From the NCBI GenBank assembly GCA_965197375.1, contig CBDAMZ010000010.1:248001-312000 (forward strand): a stretch of 64,000 bases of DNA, read 5' to 3'. Made by a program: the position numbers and the translations under genes. Origin of the DNA: CBDAMZ01 sp965197375. GTDB lineage: Bacteria > Acidobacteriota > Vicinamibacteria > Vicinamibacterales > UBA8438. Below are positions 15,694-23,498 of this stretch, in pieces. Below the pieces are notes generated by a model that saw only the letters and a program-made list of their open reading frames with translations, searched no databases and was not told the DNA's origin. The stretch's first letter is position 1. Each line of letters starts with the position of its first letter.

Positions 15694-15751
15694 CGCACCC
15701 GCGTGACTAACCCCCGTCCCCATTGAACCGCCCACCGATTCGCGCTACGCT
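15694..15751 (+). promoter_or_regulatory. S-P repeat copy 9, promoter of nfeD-qmcA
   Basis: The GCGCACCCGCGTGACTAACC tail, TTGAAC (15723-15728), 17-bp spacer, TACGCT (15746-15751). The nfeD start is 84 bp downstream on the same strand. Confidence 0.7.
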
Positions 15752-15835
15752 AGACGCTACGCCGTTCATCGTCTTCGCAATGAGAGGTTCATGGCACTCG
15801 ACATCCGGCGTACGGATCCCGAGGCGGGGTGAATC

Positions 15836-16264
15836 ATGTCCTGGTGGGGTTGGCTAGTCATCGGAGCGATACTCCTCATCTCCGAGATGACCGTATCGAC
15901 GGATTTCTATCTCGTATTCTTTGCCGCCGCCGCCGTCATCTTGGGTCTGCTGGGCCTCTCGGGGGTGAGCATCCCCGTCTCCGCGCAGTGGTTGCTCTTC
16001 GCATCGCTGTCCATCGGGACGCTCGTCCTCTTCCGGACTCGACTTCGGAGAAAGATCAAGACGCGCGAACACGACGTGGACAAGCTGGAGGAGGAGATCG
16101 CCGTCGCTACCAAACCGATCGCCGCCGGAGCCACGGGCCAGGCTGAGCTGCGGGGTTCGACCTGGAGCGCCCGGAACGCCGGCGAGATGAATCTTCATGT
16201 GGGAGACCGATGCCGGGTGGAGCGCGTCGACGGACTGGTCCTGTCGATCCGGAAAAACTTGTAA
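15836..16264 (+). CDS. NfeD-family membrane protein
   Basis: 142 residues. An N-terminal tryptophan-rich helix (MSWWGWLVIGAILLISEMTV), a second hydrophobic stretch (YLVFFAAAAVILGLLGLSGV) and a third (LLFASLSIGTLVLF) precede a soluble OB-fold domain (GATGQAELRGSTWSARN, then VGDRCRVERVDGLVLSIRKN). This is the short NfeD class that partners a stomatin/SPFH protein in membrane microdomains. The SPFH gene follows after 21 bp, so the two form an operon. Confidence 0.88.
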   Translation: MSWWGWLVIGAILLISEMTVSTDFYLVFFAAAAVILGLLGLSGVSIPVSAQWLLFASLSIGTLVLFRTRLRRKIKTREHDVDKLEEEIAVATKPIAAGATGQAELRGSTWSARNAGEMNLHVGDRCRVERVDGLVLSIRKNL

Positions 16265-16285
16265 GCGATTTTCAGGAGGGACACC

Positions 16286-17203
16286 GTGGAACCGTTGATC
16301 GTCACTACTGTCGTCGCCGTGCTGGTTGTCATGGTCATTGCGAAGACCGCAATCGTGGTTCCTCAGCAGAGCGCGTACGTCGTGGAATACCTGGGTAAGT
16401 ACCGGAAAACGATAAAGGCCGGGTTCCATGTCCTCATCCCCTTCGTTGAGAGGGTCGCATATAAGCACAACCTCAAGGAGAGCGCGGTCGACATCCAGGA
16501 GCAGATCTGTATCACCAGGGACAACGTTCAGGTAGGCGTGGACGGGGTTCTCTACCTGAAAGTGCTCGACGCCCAACGCGCCTCCTACGGAATTGGCGAC
16601 TACATCTTTGCCATCGGCCAGCTCGCCCAGACGACCCTGCGGAGCGAGATCGGAAAAATCGACCTCGACCGCACGTTTGAGGAGCGCGGCACGATCAACA
16701 CCTCGGTGGTCATGGAGCTCGACAAGGCTTCCGACCCTTGGGGCGTTAAGGTTCTTCGCTACGAGATCAAGAACATCAATCCACCGCAGGACGTGCTCTC
16801 GGCCATGGAGAAGCAGATGCGCGCAGAGCGGGAGAAGCGGGCGGTGATCCTCACGTCCGAGGGTGAGCGGGACGCTAAGATTAACGAGGCCGAGGGTGGC
16901 AAGCAGCAGGTCATCAAGGAGTCGGAGGCCGCTAAGCAGAAGAAGATCAACGAGGCGGAGGGGGAGGCCGAGGCTATTCTCAGCGTGTCCACTGCGACCG
17001 CGGAGGGCATCCGCAAGGTGGCGATCGCGCTGGAGACCGCTGGGGGGGACAAGGCCATGCAGCTGAGAATCGCCGAGCAATACATCGAGGAATTCGGTCG
17101 GCTCGCGAAGGCTGGCAACACGTTCGTGGTTCCCTCGAACCTGTCGGACATCGCATCGATGATCGCCCTCGCGACGGGGATCGCGAAGAAGGACGTTGCG
17201 TAG
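16286..17203 (+). CDS. qmcA: SPFH/band-7 membrane-associated protein (QmcA/stomatin-like)
   Basis: 305 residues. One N-terminal helix (VTTVVAVLVVMVIAKTAIVV) is followed by the band-7 domain (QQSAYVVEYLGKYRKTIKAG, then FVERVAYKHNLKE and ITRDNVQVGVDGVLYLKV). An EA-rich coiled coil follows (EGERDAKINEAEGGKQQ), then the conserved FVVPSNLSDIASMIALA end. It forms multimeric membrane scaffolds. An AGGAGG ribosome site precedes the ATG. It is co-transcribed with nfeD, and the pair is intact. Confidence 0.9.
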   Translation: MEPLIVTTVVAVLVVMVIAKTAIVVPQQSAYVVEYLGKYRKTIKAGFHVLIPFVERVAYKHNLKESAVDIQEQICITRDNVQVGVDGVLYLKVLDAQRASYGIGDYIFAIGQLAQTTLRSEIGKIDLDRTFEERGTINTSVVMELDKASDPWGVKVLRYEIKNINPPQDVLSAMEKQMRAEREKRAVILTSEGERDAKINEAEGGKQQVIKESEAAKQKKINEAEGEAEAILSVSTATAEGIRKVAIALETAGGDKAMQLRIAEQYIEEFGRLAKAGNTFVVPSNLSDIASMIALATGIAKKDVA

Positions 17204-17308
17204 ACGGCATGGTTACGTTGAGGCGGTGACCGGCAGAGTAGGCTGATGAACTCCGCTCAATAACTCGCCCGCGAGTGGGACGCCGCGCACCCGCTGCACG
17301 ACCTACCC

Positions 17309-17839
17309 ATGGACGAGCTGACGCCCGCCCGACTGTGGGCAACGCTGGGCCGGCCTACCCGCGCGCTTGCGGCCCGAACCCTATTCGACGGCGACCTGCC
17401 GACGCGCGACCAAGCCAACCACGCCATCGCGCTCGCGCTCCGATTTCGGGACGCCGGTGTTCGCAAACTCTCGGTGGATCGGCGGGTCGACTACCTCGCG
17501 CGCGTCGTGCGCCCTGACCATGCACTGGCCTCGTCGTTGCTGATGGCCCTGCATCTCGGCTGCCGCCAGAAGCTGCTCGTCAGTTTTCTCGACGAACTTC
17601 AGATTCCCAACCAGGATGGTTTGATCGCTGAAGACCACGAGTTGGGCCCCGTCGCGGCCGCTGCCCTCGAGCCGGCCGTCCGCAGGCTCCGCGACCAATT
17701 CGACGGAGCCGAGGTCGAGATTTGTCTGGCTAGCCTTTTGGCGCTCGACCCCGAGGTCTGGGGCGGGCTGGGCGAACTCCTTCGAGAGGACCGCGACGCC
17801 CACGAATCACCCACCACCCTAGAGTCTGATCCCGGGTGA
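17309..17839 (+). CDS. Hypothetical alpha-helical protein, coupled to a SprT-like gene
   Basis: 176 residues, no signal or membrane span, helical and rich in L, A, R and D (LATRDQ-like repeats, LASSLLMALHLGCRQKLLVS). No family recognised. The 40 bp before the ATG encode LAREWDAAHPLHDLP in frame, a Sel1-tail relic of the S-P repeat fused upstream without a start codon, so 17309 is the only good start. Its stop overlaps the GTG of the next gene (GTGA), implying coupled translation and a shared role. Confidence 0.5.
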   Translation: MDELTPARLWATLGRPTRALAARTLFDGDLPTRDQANHAIALALRFRDAGVRKLSVDRRVDYLARVVRPDHALASSLLMALHLGCRQKLLVSFLDELQIPNQDGLIAEDHELGPVAAAALEPAVRRLRDQFDGAEVEICLASLLALDPEVWGGLGELLREDRDAHESPTTLESDPG

Positions 17840-18228
17840 CCGAAAGCGCGCAATCCTTCGAGCGATTGTGGCGCCCGCTCGTCGCTCGCTGGAGCGAGAC
17901 ATGGGATCTGCCTCACCTTCCCGACCGAATTCAGGTCAAAGCGAGTTCGCGGATGCGTGTCTCTTTGGGGCGGTGTCTGGCCAGCCAGGGCGAGATCCGG
18001 ATCGCGCAGTTCTTGCTCGGCGGGCCGCCCGGCCTGCTCGAAGAAGTGCTGTGCCACGAGGTCGCGCATGCCGCCGCTACGGCTAGATTCGGTGCACGCA
18101 TTCGTCCCCACGGAACTGAGTGGCGCGGCCTGATGCGAGACGCTGGGTTCGAACCACGGACTCGTATTCCGGACACGGAGTTGCCTCATGACACGCTGGC
18201 CGCGACTCGTCGGCGAGTCTTCTGGTAG
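17836..18228 (+). CDS. SprT-like zinc metallopeptidase
   Basis: 130 residues with LLEEVLCHEVAHAAATARFG, an HExxH zinc motif inside the SprT-like context, and a third-ligand region PHGTEWRGLMRDAGFEP, where the second His is the usual third ligand. The N-terminal WSETWDLPHLPDRIQVKAS and LGRCLASQGEIRIAQFLL match the family. The C-terminal zinc ribbon of longer SprT proteins is missing. The GTG start overlaps the upstream stop. Confidence 0.72.
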   Translation: MTESAQSFERLWRPLVARWSETWDLPHLPDRIQVKASSRMRVSLGRCLASQGEIRIAQFLLGGPPGLLEEVLCHEVAHAAATARFGARIRPHGTEWRGLMRDAGFEPRTRIPDTELPHDTLAATRRRVFW

Positions 18229-18395
18229 CACCGCTGTCCCATCTGTGAGGCCAGCAGGATTGCGGGCCGTCCAGCGCGAGGGTGGCGGTGCGCGAAGTGC
18301 CTCGCCGCGGGGCTCGGCGGGCAGCTCGATATTCGGAGAGGAGACACAGCAAGCGGTTCAGACGCTCCAGTCGAGACACCGCGCTGAGCGCCCTG

Positions 18396-19065
18396 CTAAC
18401 CGCGTGTCCCCAGGAAGATCGTATGCCGTTCACCCTTGCTCTCGCGCGAACGCACGGTCTCGCTGCGCACAGCGAATCCGACCTTGGCGAGCCGGTTTTC
18501 AAACACCGATGATCCTCTCGCTGACCAGACGGCGAGCATACCGGCCGGCTTTAACGCGCGCCGGATTCGTATCAACCCGGGACGATCGTAGAGCCGCTCG
18601 TTCGATTCCAGGCACCAGGCATCTGGGCCGTTGTCCACGTCGAACACGATCGCATCGAAAGGCTGCTTCACCTTCCGCAGATAGTCGCCCACGTCGGTGA
18701 CCTCGACGACCACTCGCGGGTCGGCGAGTCGATCGGTCGCCGACTCAAAACTGAATTTTCGATTCCAGTCGACGACTGTCTCGAAGAACTCGACGATCAC
18801 CACCGAGGCCCCAACGGGCAGCACGTCGAGCGCCGCTCCCAGGGTGAAACCAAGCCCCAAGCCACCGATCAACACCCTCGGATGGCTGTTGTCCGCCAGC
18901 TCCCGCACGGCGAGGTCGACGAGGGCCTTTTCCGACCCCCGGGGCCCGGGTCGACATCAACCCCTGACCATCGACTTCGATTCGGTAGTCTCCGGCGTGG
19001 AGCGACAGGGTCATCCGCATCCCGTCGGGCGTGGTCGTCGAGGCCAACAGTTCGCGGCGCCGCAT
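18396..19065 (-). pseudogene. Spermidine-synthase-like (Rossmann methyltransferase-fold) gene with one frameshift
   Basis: The first part starts MRRRELLASTTTPDGMRMTL and ends near GLMSTRAPG. The second frame continues SEKALVDLAVRELADNSHPR, then VLIGGLGLGFTLGAAL and VFDVDNGPDAWC. Together they match polyamine-synthase-like proteins with the GGLGLG cofactor loop. The two frames meet at a run of five C, four G and three C near 18940, so a base is gained or lost in a homopolymer. This could be an assembly error rather than a real mutation. It lies 23 bp downstream of tex, same strand. Confidence 0.6.
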
Positions 19066-19088
19066 GGTCAGATTGGCTCTCCGTGTTT

Positions 19089-21275
19089 CTATTCCAGGGC
19101 ACGCTTCCGCGACAAGGCGATCCGGTGTCGACGCCGATCGACCTCAAGCACCTCGACCCGCAGATGATCGCCGACCTTGACGACCTCGGTCGGATCCTTG
19201 ACGAAACGATTGTCGAGCTCGGAGATGTGAACGAGGCCGTCTTGGTGAACGCCAATGTCTATGAATGCGCCGAAGTGCGTCACATTGGTGACGATCCCTT
19301 CCAGCCGCATCCCGGTTTCGACATCGGCAATCGTCTCGACGCCGTCGGCGAATCGCACCGGCTCGTACTCTCGCCGTGGATCTCGGCCGGGTCGTGAGAG
19401 CTCCGCGAGAATATCGCGAATGGTTGGCAGTCCGAGGTTGTCGTCGACCAAGCTCTCGGGGTCGACGCCCTTCAGAGTGTCGTCATTGCCGAGCAGATCG
19501 CAAGATCGACAACCGAATCGTCTGGAGATCGTCTCCACGATGTAGTAGCTCTCGGGGTGCACCGCCGTCGCGTCGAGCGCCTCGGCTCCGTCGCGTACTC
19601 GCAGGAAGCCAGCACTCTGCTCGAACGCTTTCGCACCGAAGCGAGGGACCTGCAAGAGGTCATGGCGGGTCGCGAACGGGCCGGCTGCTTCCCGATGAGC
19701 CACGATTGCCCGTGCCAGCGTTGGACCGATCCCCGACACGTACGATAGCAGCGTTGCCGAAGCCGAATTCACATCGGCGCCGACCCGGTTCACCGATGAG
19801 CGGACGACTCGGTCGAGGGCTTTCTTGAGTTGAGCCTGGTTGACGTAGTGCTGATACTGCCCGACCCCGATCGACTTGGGGTCGATCTTGACGAGCTCGG
19901 CGAGAGGATCTTGGAGCCGACGGGCAATGCTGATTGCGCCGCGAACGGTGAGATCGAGGTCGGGGAACTCCTCGCGCGCCATCGCGCCCGCCGAGTAGAT
20001 TGACGTGCCAGATTCGTTGACGACGACCTTTCTGACGCGGGGCCGGGCCCTTTCGAGTTGTGCGCAGAACGCTGCGGTCTCGCGCGAGGCCGTGCCGTTG
20101 CCGATGGCGATCAGTTCGACGTCGTGGGCGTCGATCAGCCGGAGGAGCTCTCGCTCCGCGCCCTCGACGTCGTTTCTCGGGGCGGTGGGAAAAACAGTGG
20201 AATGAGCCACGAGCTTACTCGTGGAGTCGATGACGACGACTTTGCATCCGGTTCGAAAGCCCGGATCGATTCCAAGGATCGTCTTCCGAGAGGCTGGTGG
20301 GGCGAGAAGGAGCTCGCCGAAATTCGTTGCAAACACGCTAATCGCTTGCTTCTCGGCGACTTCTCGCAGCGAGGACAGCACTTCGGTCGATATCGACGGC
20401 TTCAGCAGGCGCGCGTAGCAGTCGGTCACCGTCGCTTCGAGCTCGCGTCGGAACATGAAACCGGGATTCGTCAGCAGGCGACGGCCGAGGACCGCGGTGA
20501 GCTTGGCGTCGTCGACGTCGATCGCCAGCGAGAGCGCGTGTTCAGATTCGCCGCGTCGCATGGCGAGAAAACGGTGGGGCGCGAGCCGCGCGATCGGCTC
20601 GCGAAAGTCGTAGAAGGTCTCGAACCGATGGTCCTCGCCGTCATAGCCGCGCTTCTTCTTCGTCTTGACGCAGCCGCGGCCGAGTTGATCGCGCAACCAG
20701 GCGCGCGTCGCAGGATCCTCCGACCAGCGTTCGGCGATGATATCGGCGGCACCTTTCAGTGCGGCTTCCGCGTCTTCCACTTCATGAGCGGGATCGACGA
20801 ACGCCTTGAGGATCGAGGCCCGGGTCGTGTCGAGATCGACCTGGGCCACAAGGATGCTCGCGAGCAGATCGAGGCCGCGTTCACGAGCGACTGTCGCCCT
20901 GGTCTTGCGCGTGCCCTTGTATGGCAGATAGAGGTCGTCCACTTCGCGCGCGTCGTGGGCACCGACGATCGCGTGCTCCAGTTCACGATCGCGAATGCCC
21001 TGCTGGAAGATCGACTTCAATACTCGATTCTTGCGATCGATGAGCTCCGTGGCGGCCGCCAGGGCGTCCTCGACGGCCCCGATCTGGACCTCGTTGAGCC
21101 CGCCGGTGCTCTCTTTGCGGTATCGGGCGATAAAGGGAATCGTACAGCCGTCTGACAGGAGGTCGACCGCGCCACGGACCTGTGTCGGTGCGATCCCGAG
21201 CTCGGATGCGATCGCGGTGACCGTCCTGGACAGATCGAAGGACACGCGTGTCGGGTCTGCGCTCATCGCATCCAT
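19089..21275 (-). CDS. tex: Tex-family transcription accessory protein with C-terminal S1 domain
   Basis: 728 residues, full family length. The N-terminal helical region (CTIPFIARYRKESTGGLNEV) is followed by YqgF-like and helix-hairpin-helix parts (ILGIDPGFRTGCKVVVIDST; VSGIGPTLARAIVAHREAAG) and a terminal S1 RNA-binding domain (GMRLEGIVTNVTHFGAFIDI, then VHQDGLVHISEL). It acts on transcribing RNA polymerase and RNA in the cytoplasm. The start may be the ATG at 21266 (MSADPT). The gene is intact, in contrast to its upstream neighbours, which are relics. Confidence 0.93.
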   Translation of the reverse strand: MDAMSADPTRVSFDLSRTVTAIASELGIAPTQVRGAVDLLSDGCTIPFIARYRKESTGGLNEVQIGAVEDALAAATELIDRKNRVLKSIFQQGIRDRELEHAIVGAHDAREVDDLYLPYKGTRKTRATVARERGLDLLASILVAQVDLDTTRASILKAFVDPAHEVEDAEAALKGAADIIAERWSEDPATRAWLRDQLGRGCVKTKKKRGYDGEDHRFETFYDFREPIARLAPHRFLAMRRGESEHALSLAIDVDDAKLTAVLGRRLLTNPGFMFRRELEATVTDCYARLLKPSISTEVLSSLREVAEKQAISVFATNFGELLLAPPASRKTILGIDPGFRTGCKVVVIDSTSKLVAHSTVFPTAPRNDVEGAERELLRLIDAHDVELIAIGNGTASRETAAFCAQLERARPRVRKVVVNESGTSIYSAGAMAREEFPDLDLTVRGAISIARRLQDPLAELVKIDPKSIGVGQYQHYVNQAQLKKALDRVVRSSVNRVGADVNSASATLLSYVSGIGPTLARAIVAHREAAGPFATRHDLLQVPRFGAKAFEQSAGFLRVRDGAEALDATAVHPESYYIVETISRRFGCRSCDLLGNDDTLKGVDPESLVDDNLGLPTIRDILAELSRPGRDPRREYEPVRFADGVETIADVETGMRLEGIVTNVTHFGAFIDIGVHQDGLVHISELDNRFVKDPTEVVKVGDHLRVEVLEVDRRRHRIALSRKRALE

Positions 21276-21293
21276 CTGGTGCCGCTGTTGTAG

Positions 21294-21436
21294 TCAGGTC
21301 GACCGCGAATCGAGCGCGTCCCACCGTGTGTACAGTTCGCCAAGGTCACGCTCGATCCCTTCCGCTCGCTCGAGGGCGGCGGTAATTTCGTTGGCCGGCC
21401 GCGTGTAGAACGTCGGCGCCTCGATCGTCCCGCCGA
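21294..21436 (-). pseudogene. C-terminal relic of an ABC-F ATPase
   Basis: A frame different from the adjacent transposase reads LGGTIEAPTFYTRPANEITA, then ALERAEGIERDLGELYTRWD and ALDSRST-stop. It matches the C-terminal helical arm of ABC-F (Uup/EttA-like) proteins. The nucleotide-binding domains are missing because the IS1-like relic abuts it at about 21437. Confidence 0.5.
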
Positions 21437-22246
21437 GCGCGCATGGGCCAGCGTCCGTCGTCCCAGGTAGGCCGAACTCTGCCGAATGGTGAGATTCAGA
21501 CGCTCGATGAACGACGTGTTCACCGTCGAGGAATCCTCCGAGCGCGTGAGCGCGTCGTCAAATCGCCAGACGGCGCCGATCACCGTCCGTCGGTCGACCC
21601 GCACCACGCGATCACGGCCTCGGGTCTTGATCACCTGCGCGTAGAGCGCTGCGGGGCCAAACACCCGACCGATCCCCTTCCCGTAGAACTCAAATCCATC
21701 CGTGACGATCACGGGACATGTGGTGAACGTCATCCGCGACGCCACGTCGCGAACAAGTGCCAGGGTGTTCTGGTAGCTGCGTCGTCCGACGACGGTCGAC
21801 GTCCAGAGACGTGACCAGACCTCAATCGCCGCGAAGATCCACGTCGGCCGCGTCTTCCCTCCCGTGAACGAGCGGATCTCGTCGGCTTGCAGCTCTTGGG
21901 CGACGAAGCCGGTGGTCCTACCCTGGTTAAATCGGCGACACACGGCGGCAGCTCGCTCCAGCCAGCGGGCGACGGTGTTCCAGGCCAGCCGTTCGATCCG
22001 GGCAATCGCCGACAGGCTGACGCCCTCGACTCTCAGCGCGACGACCGTGTCGACCGTCGTTCTCCGGTGCTGGAGACGGTAATAGAGGGTGCCCTTGGTC
22101 GTCGAGACCGTGTGTCCGCACCGGACTCACCGGTAGCGGCACCGTTTCCCGGCCGTGGTTCTGTAGAATCCATAGCGGATGATGTGGCGGGACTCGACGT
22201 CTCCGCGCAACGGACACGTGGGATTGAGACAGCTTCGTTTCTTCAC
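21437..22246 (-). pseudogene. IS1-like DDE transposase gene, interrupted and 3'-truncated
   Basis: From a GTG at 22246 the frame reads KKRSCLNPTCPLRG (zinc finger), HIIRYGFYRTTAGKRCRYR, then an in-frame TGA. It continues VRCGHTVSTTKGTLYYRLQH, an HTH (SAIARIERLAWNTVARWL) and the IS1-type core LQADEIRSFTGGKTRPTWIF, then IEVWSRLW, VTDGFEFYGKGI and FIERLNLTIRQSSAYLGRRT. It ends abruptly at LAHARSA against ABC-F sequence. One nonsense codon plus loss of the 3' end make it inactive. No terminal repeats were recognised. Confidence 0.7.
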
Positions 22247-22338
22247 TGTGCGTGGGCCTTGTCGATGAGAGTACTGTGGTGCTCAAATGACGGCCCAAAC
22301 TCTAGCATGTAGGTGGGTTAGGGACTGGACGCCAATAC

Positions 22339-22375
22339 TTGATTGCGGAAGCACCGGTAGAATCGGCGTCTGCAT
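22339..22375 (+). promoter_or_regulatory. S-P repeat copy 10 (right half only)
   Basis: CACCGGTAGAATCGGCGTCT followed by GCATCGACAGG matches the right half of copy 5 (AGCGGTAGGATCGGCGTCTA). The best -35 match TTGATT leaves a 13-bp spacer. The M50-like gene starts 40 bp downstream. Confidence 0.5.
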
Positions 22376-22403
22376 CGACAGGGTCGGCTAACATAAGATC
22401 AGG

Positions 22404-23186
22404 ATGTCAAACGGTGCCGGTCAGTTGGGTGAATCGGTCGCGCCACGCGATGCTAATAGAGCCCGCTGGTTCCTGCTGGGGGCAGTGATGGTCACCGGGG
22501 CACTTTACACTCTTCCGTACGGTTGGTACGTCGCCTATCCGTTGGTGCTCCTATCGACCTACGTCCACGAAGGCGCCCATGGCCTGGCTGCGATCCTGAT
22601 CGGCGGACAGTTCGACTCGCTGGTGATTCACGTCGATGGTTCGGGACTGGCGAGCATCTCGGCCGGCCGCGGTCAGGTCGGTGTCGCGTTCGTGGCCGGG
22701 GCCGGGTTGGTAGGACCGGCCGCCGGTGGTGCGGCCCTCCTCACGCTGGCCTCCCGACCGACACTGGCCCGCGTGGGTCTGGGCATGTTCGCGGTGCTCA
22801 GCGCGGTTGCCCTGGTCGCGGTGGTGCGCAACATTTTCGGTTGGGGCTTCGTGGGATTGGTGGCCGCCGGCTGTGGCGCCACTGCGTGGCGCGGGACCGG
22901 CCAGGTCGCGCAAGCGGTGGTGGCGTTCCTCGGGGTGCAGCTCGCGTTGAGCGTGTTCTCGCGTGCGGATTATCTCTTCACGGACGTGGCCACTATCAGC
23001 AACGGTCGCCATCCGTCGGATGTCGCGAACATGGCGGCGGCGCTGTGGTTACCGTATTGGTTCTGGGGCGGCCTGTGTGCGTTGCTGTCCGTGGCTGCGC
23101 TGGCGTCCGGAAGCTGGGCGTTTCTGTCGCTGAGCCGGACCAATCTTGAGCGCCAGAACCGGGGAGGGACAGTCGAGGTTCTGTGA
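22404..23186 (+). CDS. M50B-like membrane zinc metallopeptidase
   Basis: 260 residues with several membrane helices. STYVHEGAHGLAAILIGGQF holds the HExxH motif in its usual membrane-proximal context, as in Peptidase_M50B proteins, and later helices include GVAFVAGAGLVGPAAGGAAL. The substrate is unknown; intramembrane proteolysis of a regulator is the family role. A degenerate S-P promoter (TAGAAT at 22358-22363, with the GGCGTCTGCATCG leader) lies upstream and a further S-P copy follows the stop, so the gene is bracketed by the repeat. Confidence 0.68.
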   Translation: MSNGAGQLGESVAPRDANRARWFLLGAVMVTGALYTLPYGWYVAYPLVLLSTYVHEGAHGLAAILIGGQFDSLVIHVDGSGLASISAGRGQVGVAFVAGAGLVGPAAGGAALLTLASRPTLARVGLGMFAVLSAVALVAVVRNIFGWGFVGLVAAGCGATAWRGTGQVAQAVVAFLGVQLALSVFSRADYLFTDVATISNGRHPSDVANMAAALWLPYWFWGGLCALLSVAALASGSWAFLSLSRTNLERQNRGGTVEVL

Positions 23187-23204
23187 CGATCTCAGCTTGA
23201 CCCG

Positions 23205-23280
23205 CAGGTGGGACGCCGCGCACCCGCGTGACTCACCCCCGTCCCCGTTGAACCGCTAGTTTTGTCACGGGTTGCAAAAG
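23205..23280 (+). repeat. S-P repeat copy 11, palindrome variant
   Basis: GGTGGGACGCCGCGCACCCG runs into TTGAAC (23248-23253). It is then followed by a decayed form of the copy 6 palindrome (TTTTGTCACGGGTTGCAAAA) in place of the -10. Confidence 0.6.
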
Positions 23281-23408
23281 AGGAAGTTCGGACATCGCGA
23301 GGAAAGTGGCGTCCCCAAGGGGAATCGCACTTATGTGGACGCCAAAACTCCAAGGAAAAGCGCAGGTTGCCGCCTGAACTGGCCCCGGCCTGTAGACAGC
23401 GAGCTCTG

Positions 23409-23452
23409 TATCCCCCGTCTCCGTTGAACCGCCCGCCGCTCTGCGCTAGGGT
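23409..23452 (+). promoter_or_regulatory. S-P repeat copy 12, promoter of katG
   Basis: TATCCCCCGTCTCCG, TTGAAC (23424-23429), 17-bp spacer, TAGGGT (23447-23452). The katG ribosome site lies about 35 bp downstream. Confidence 0.7.
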
Positions 23453-23498
23453 AGATCCCTCACCGCACCCTCGAGCCGGACACGACGAGGAGCTACCG

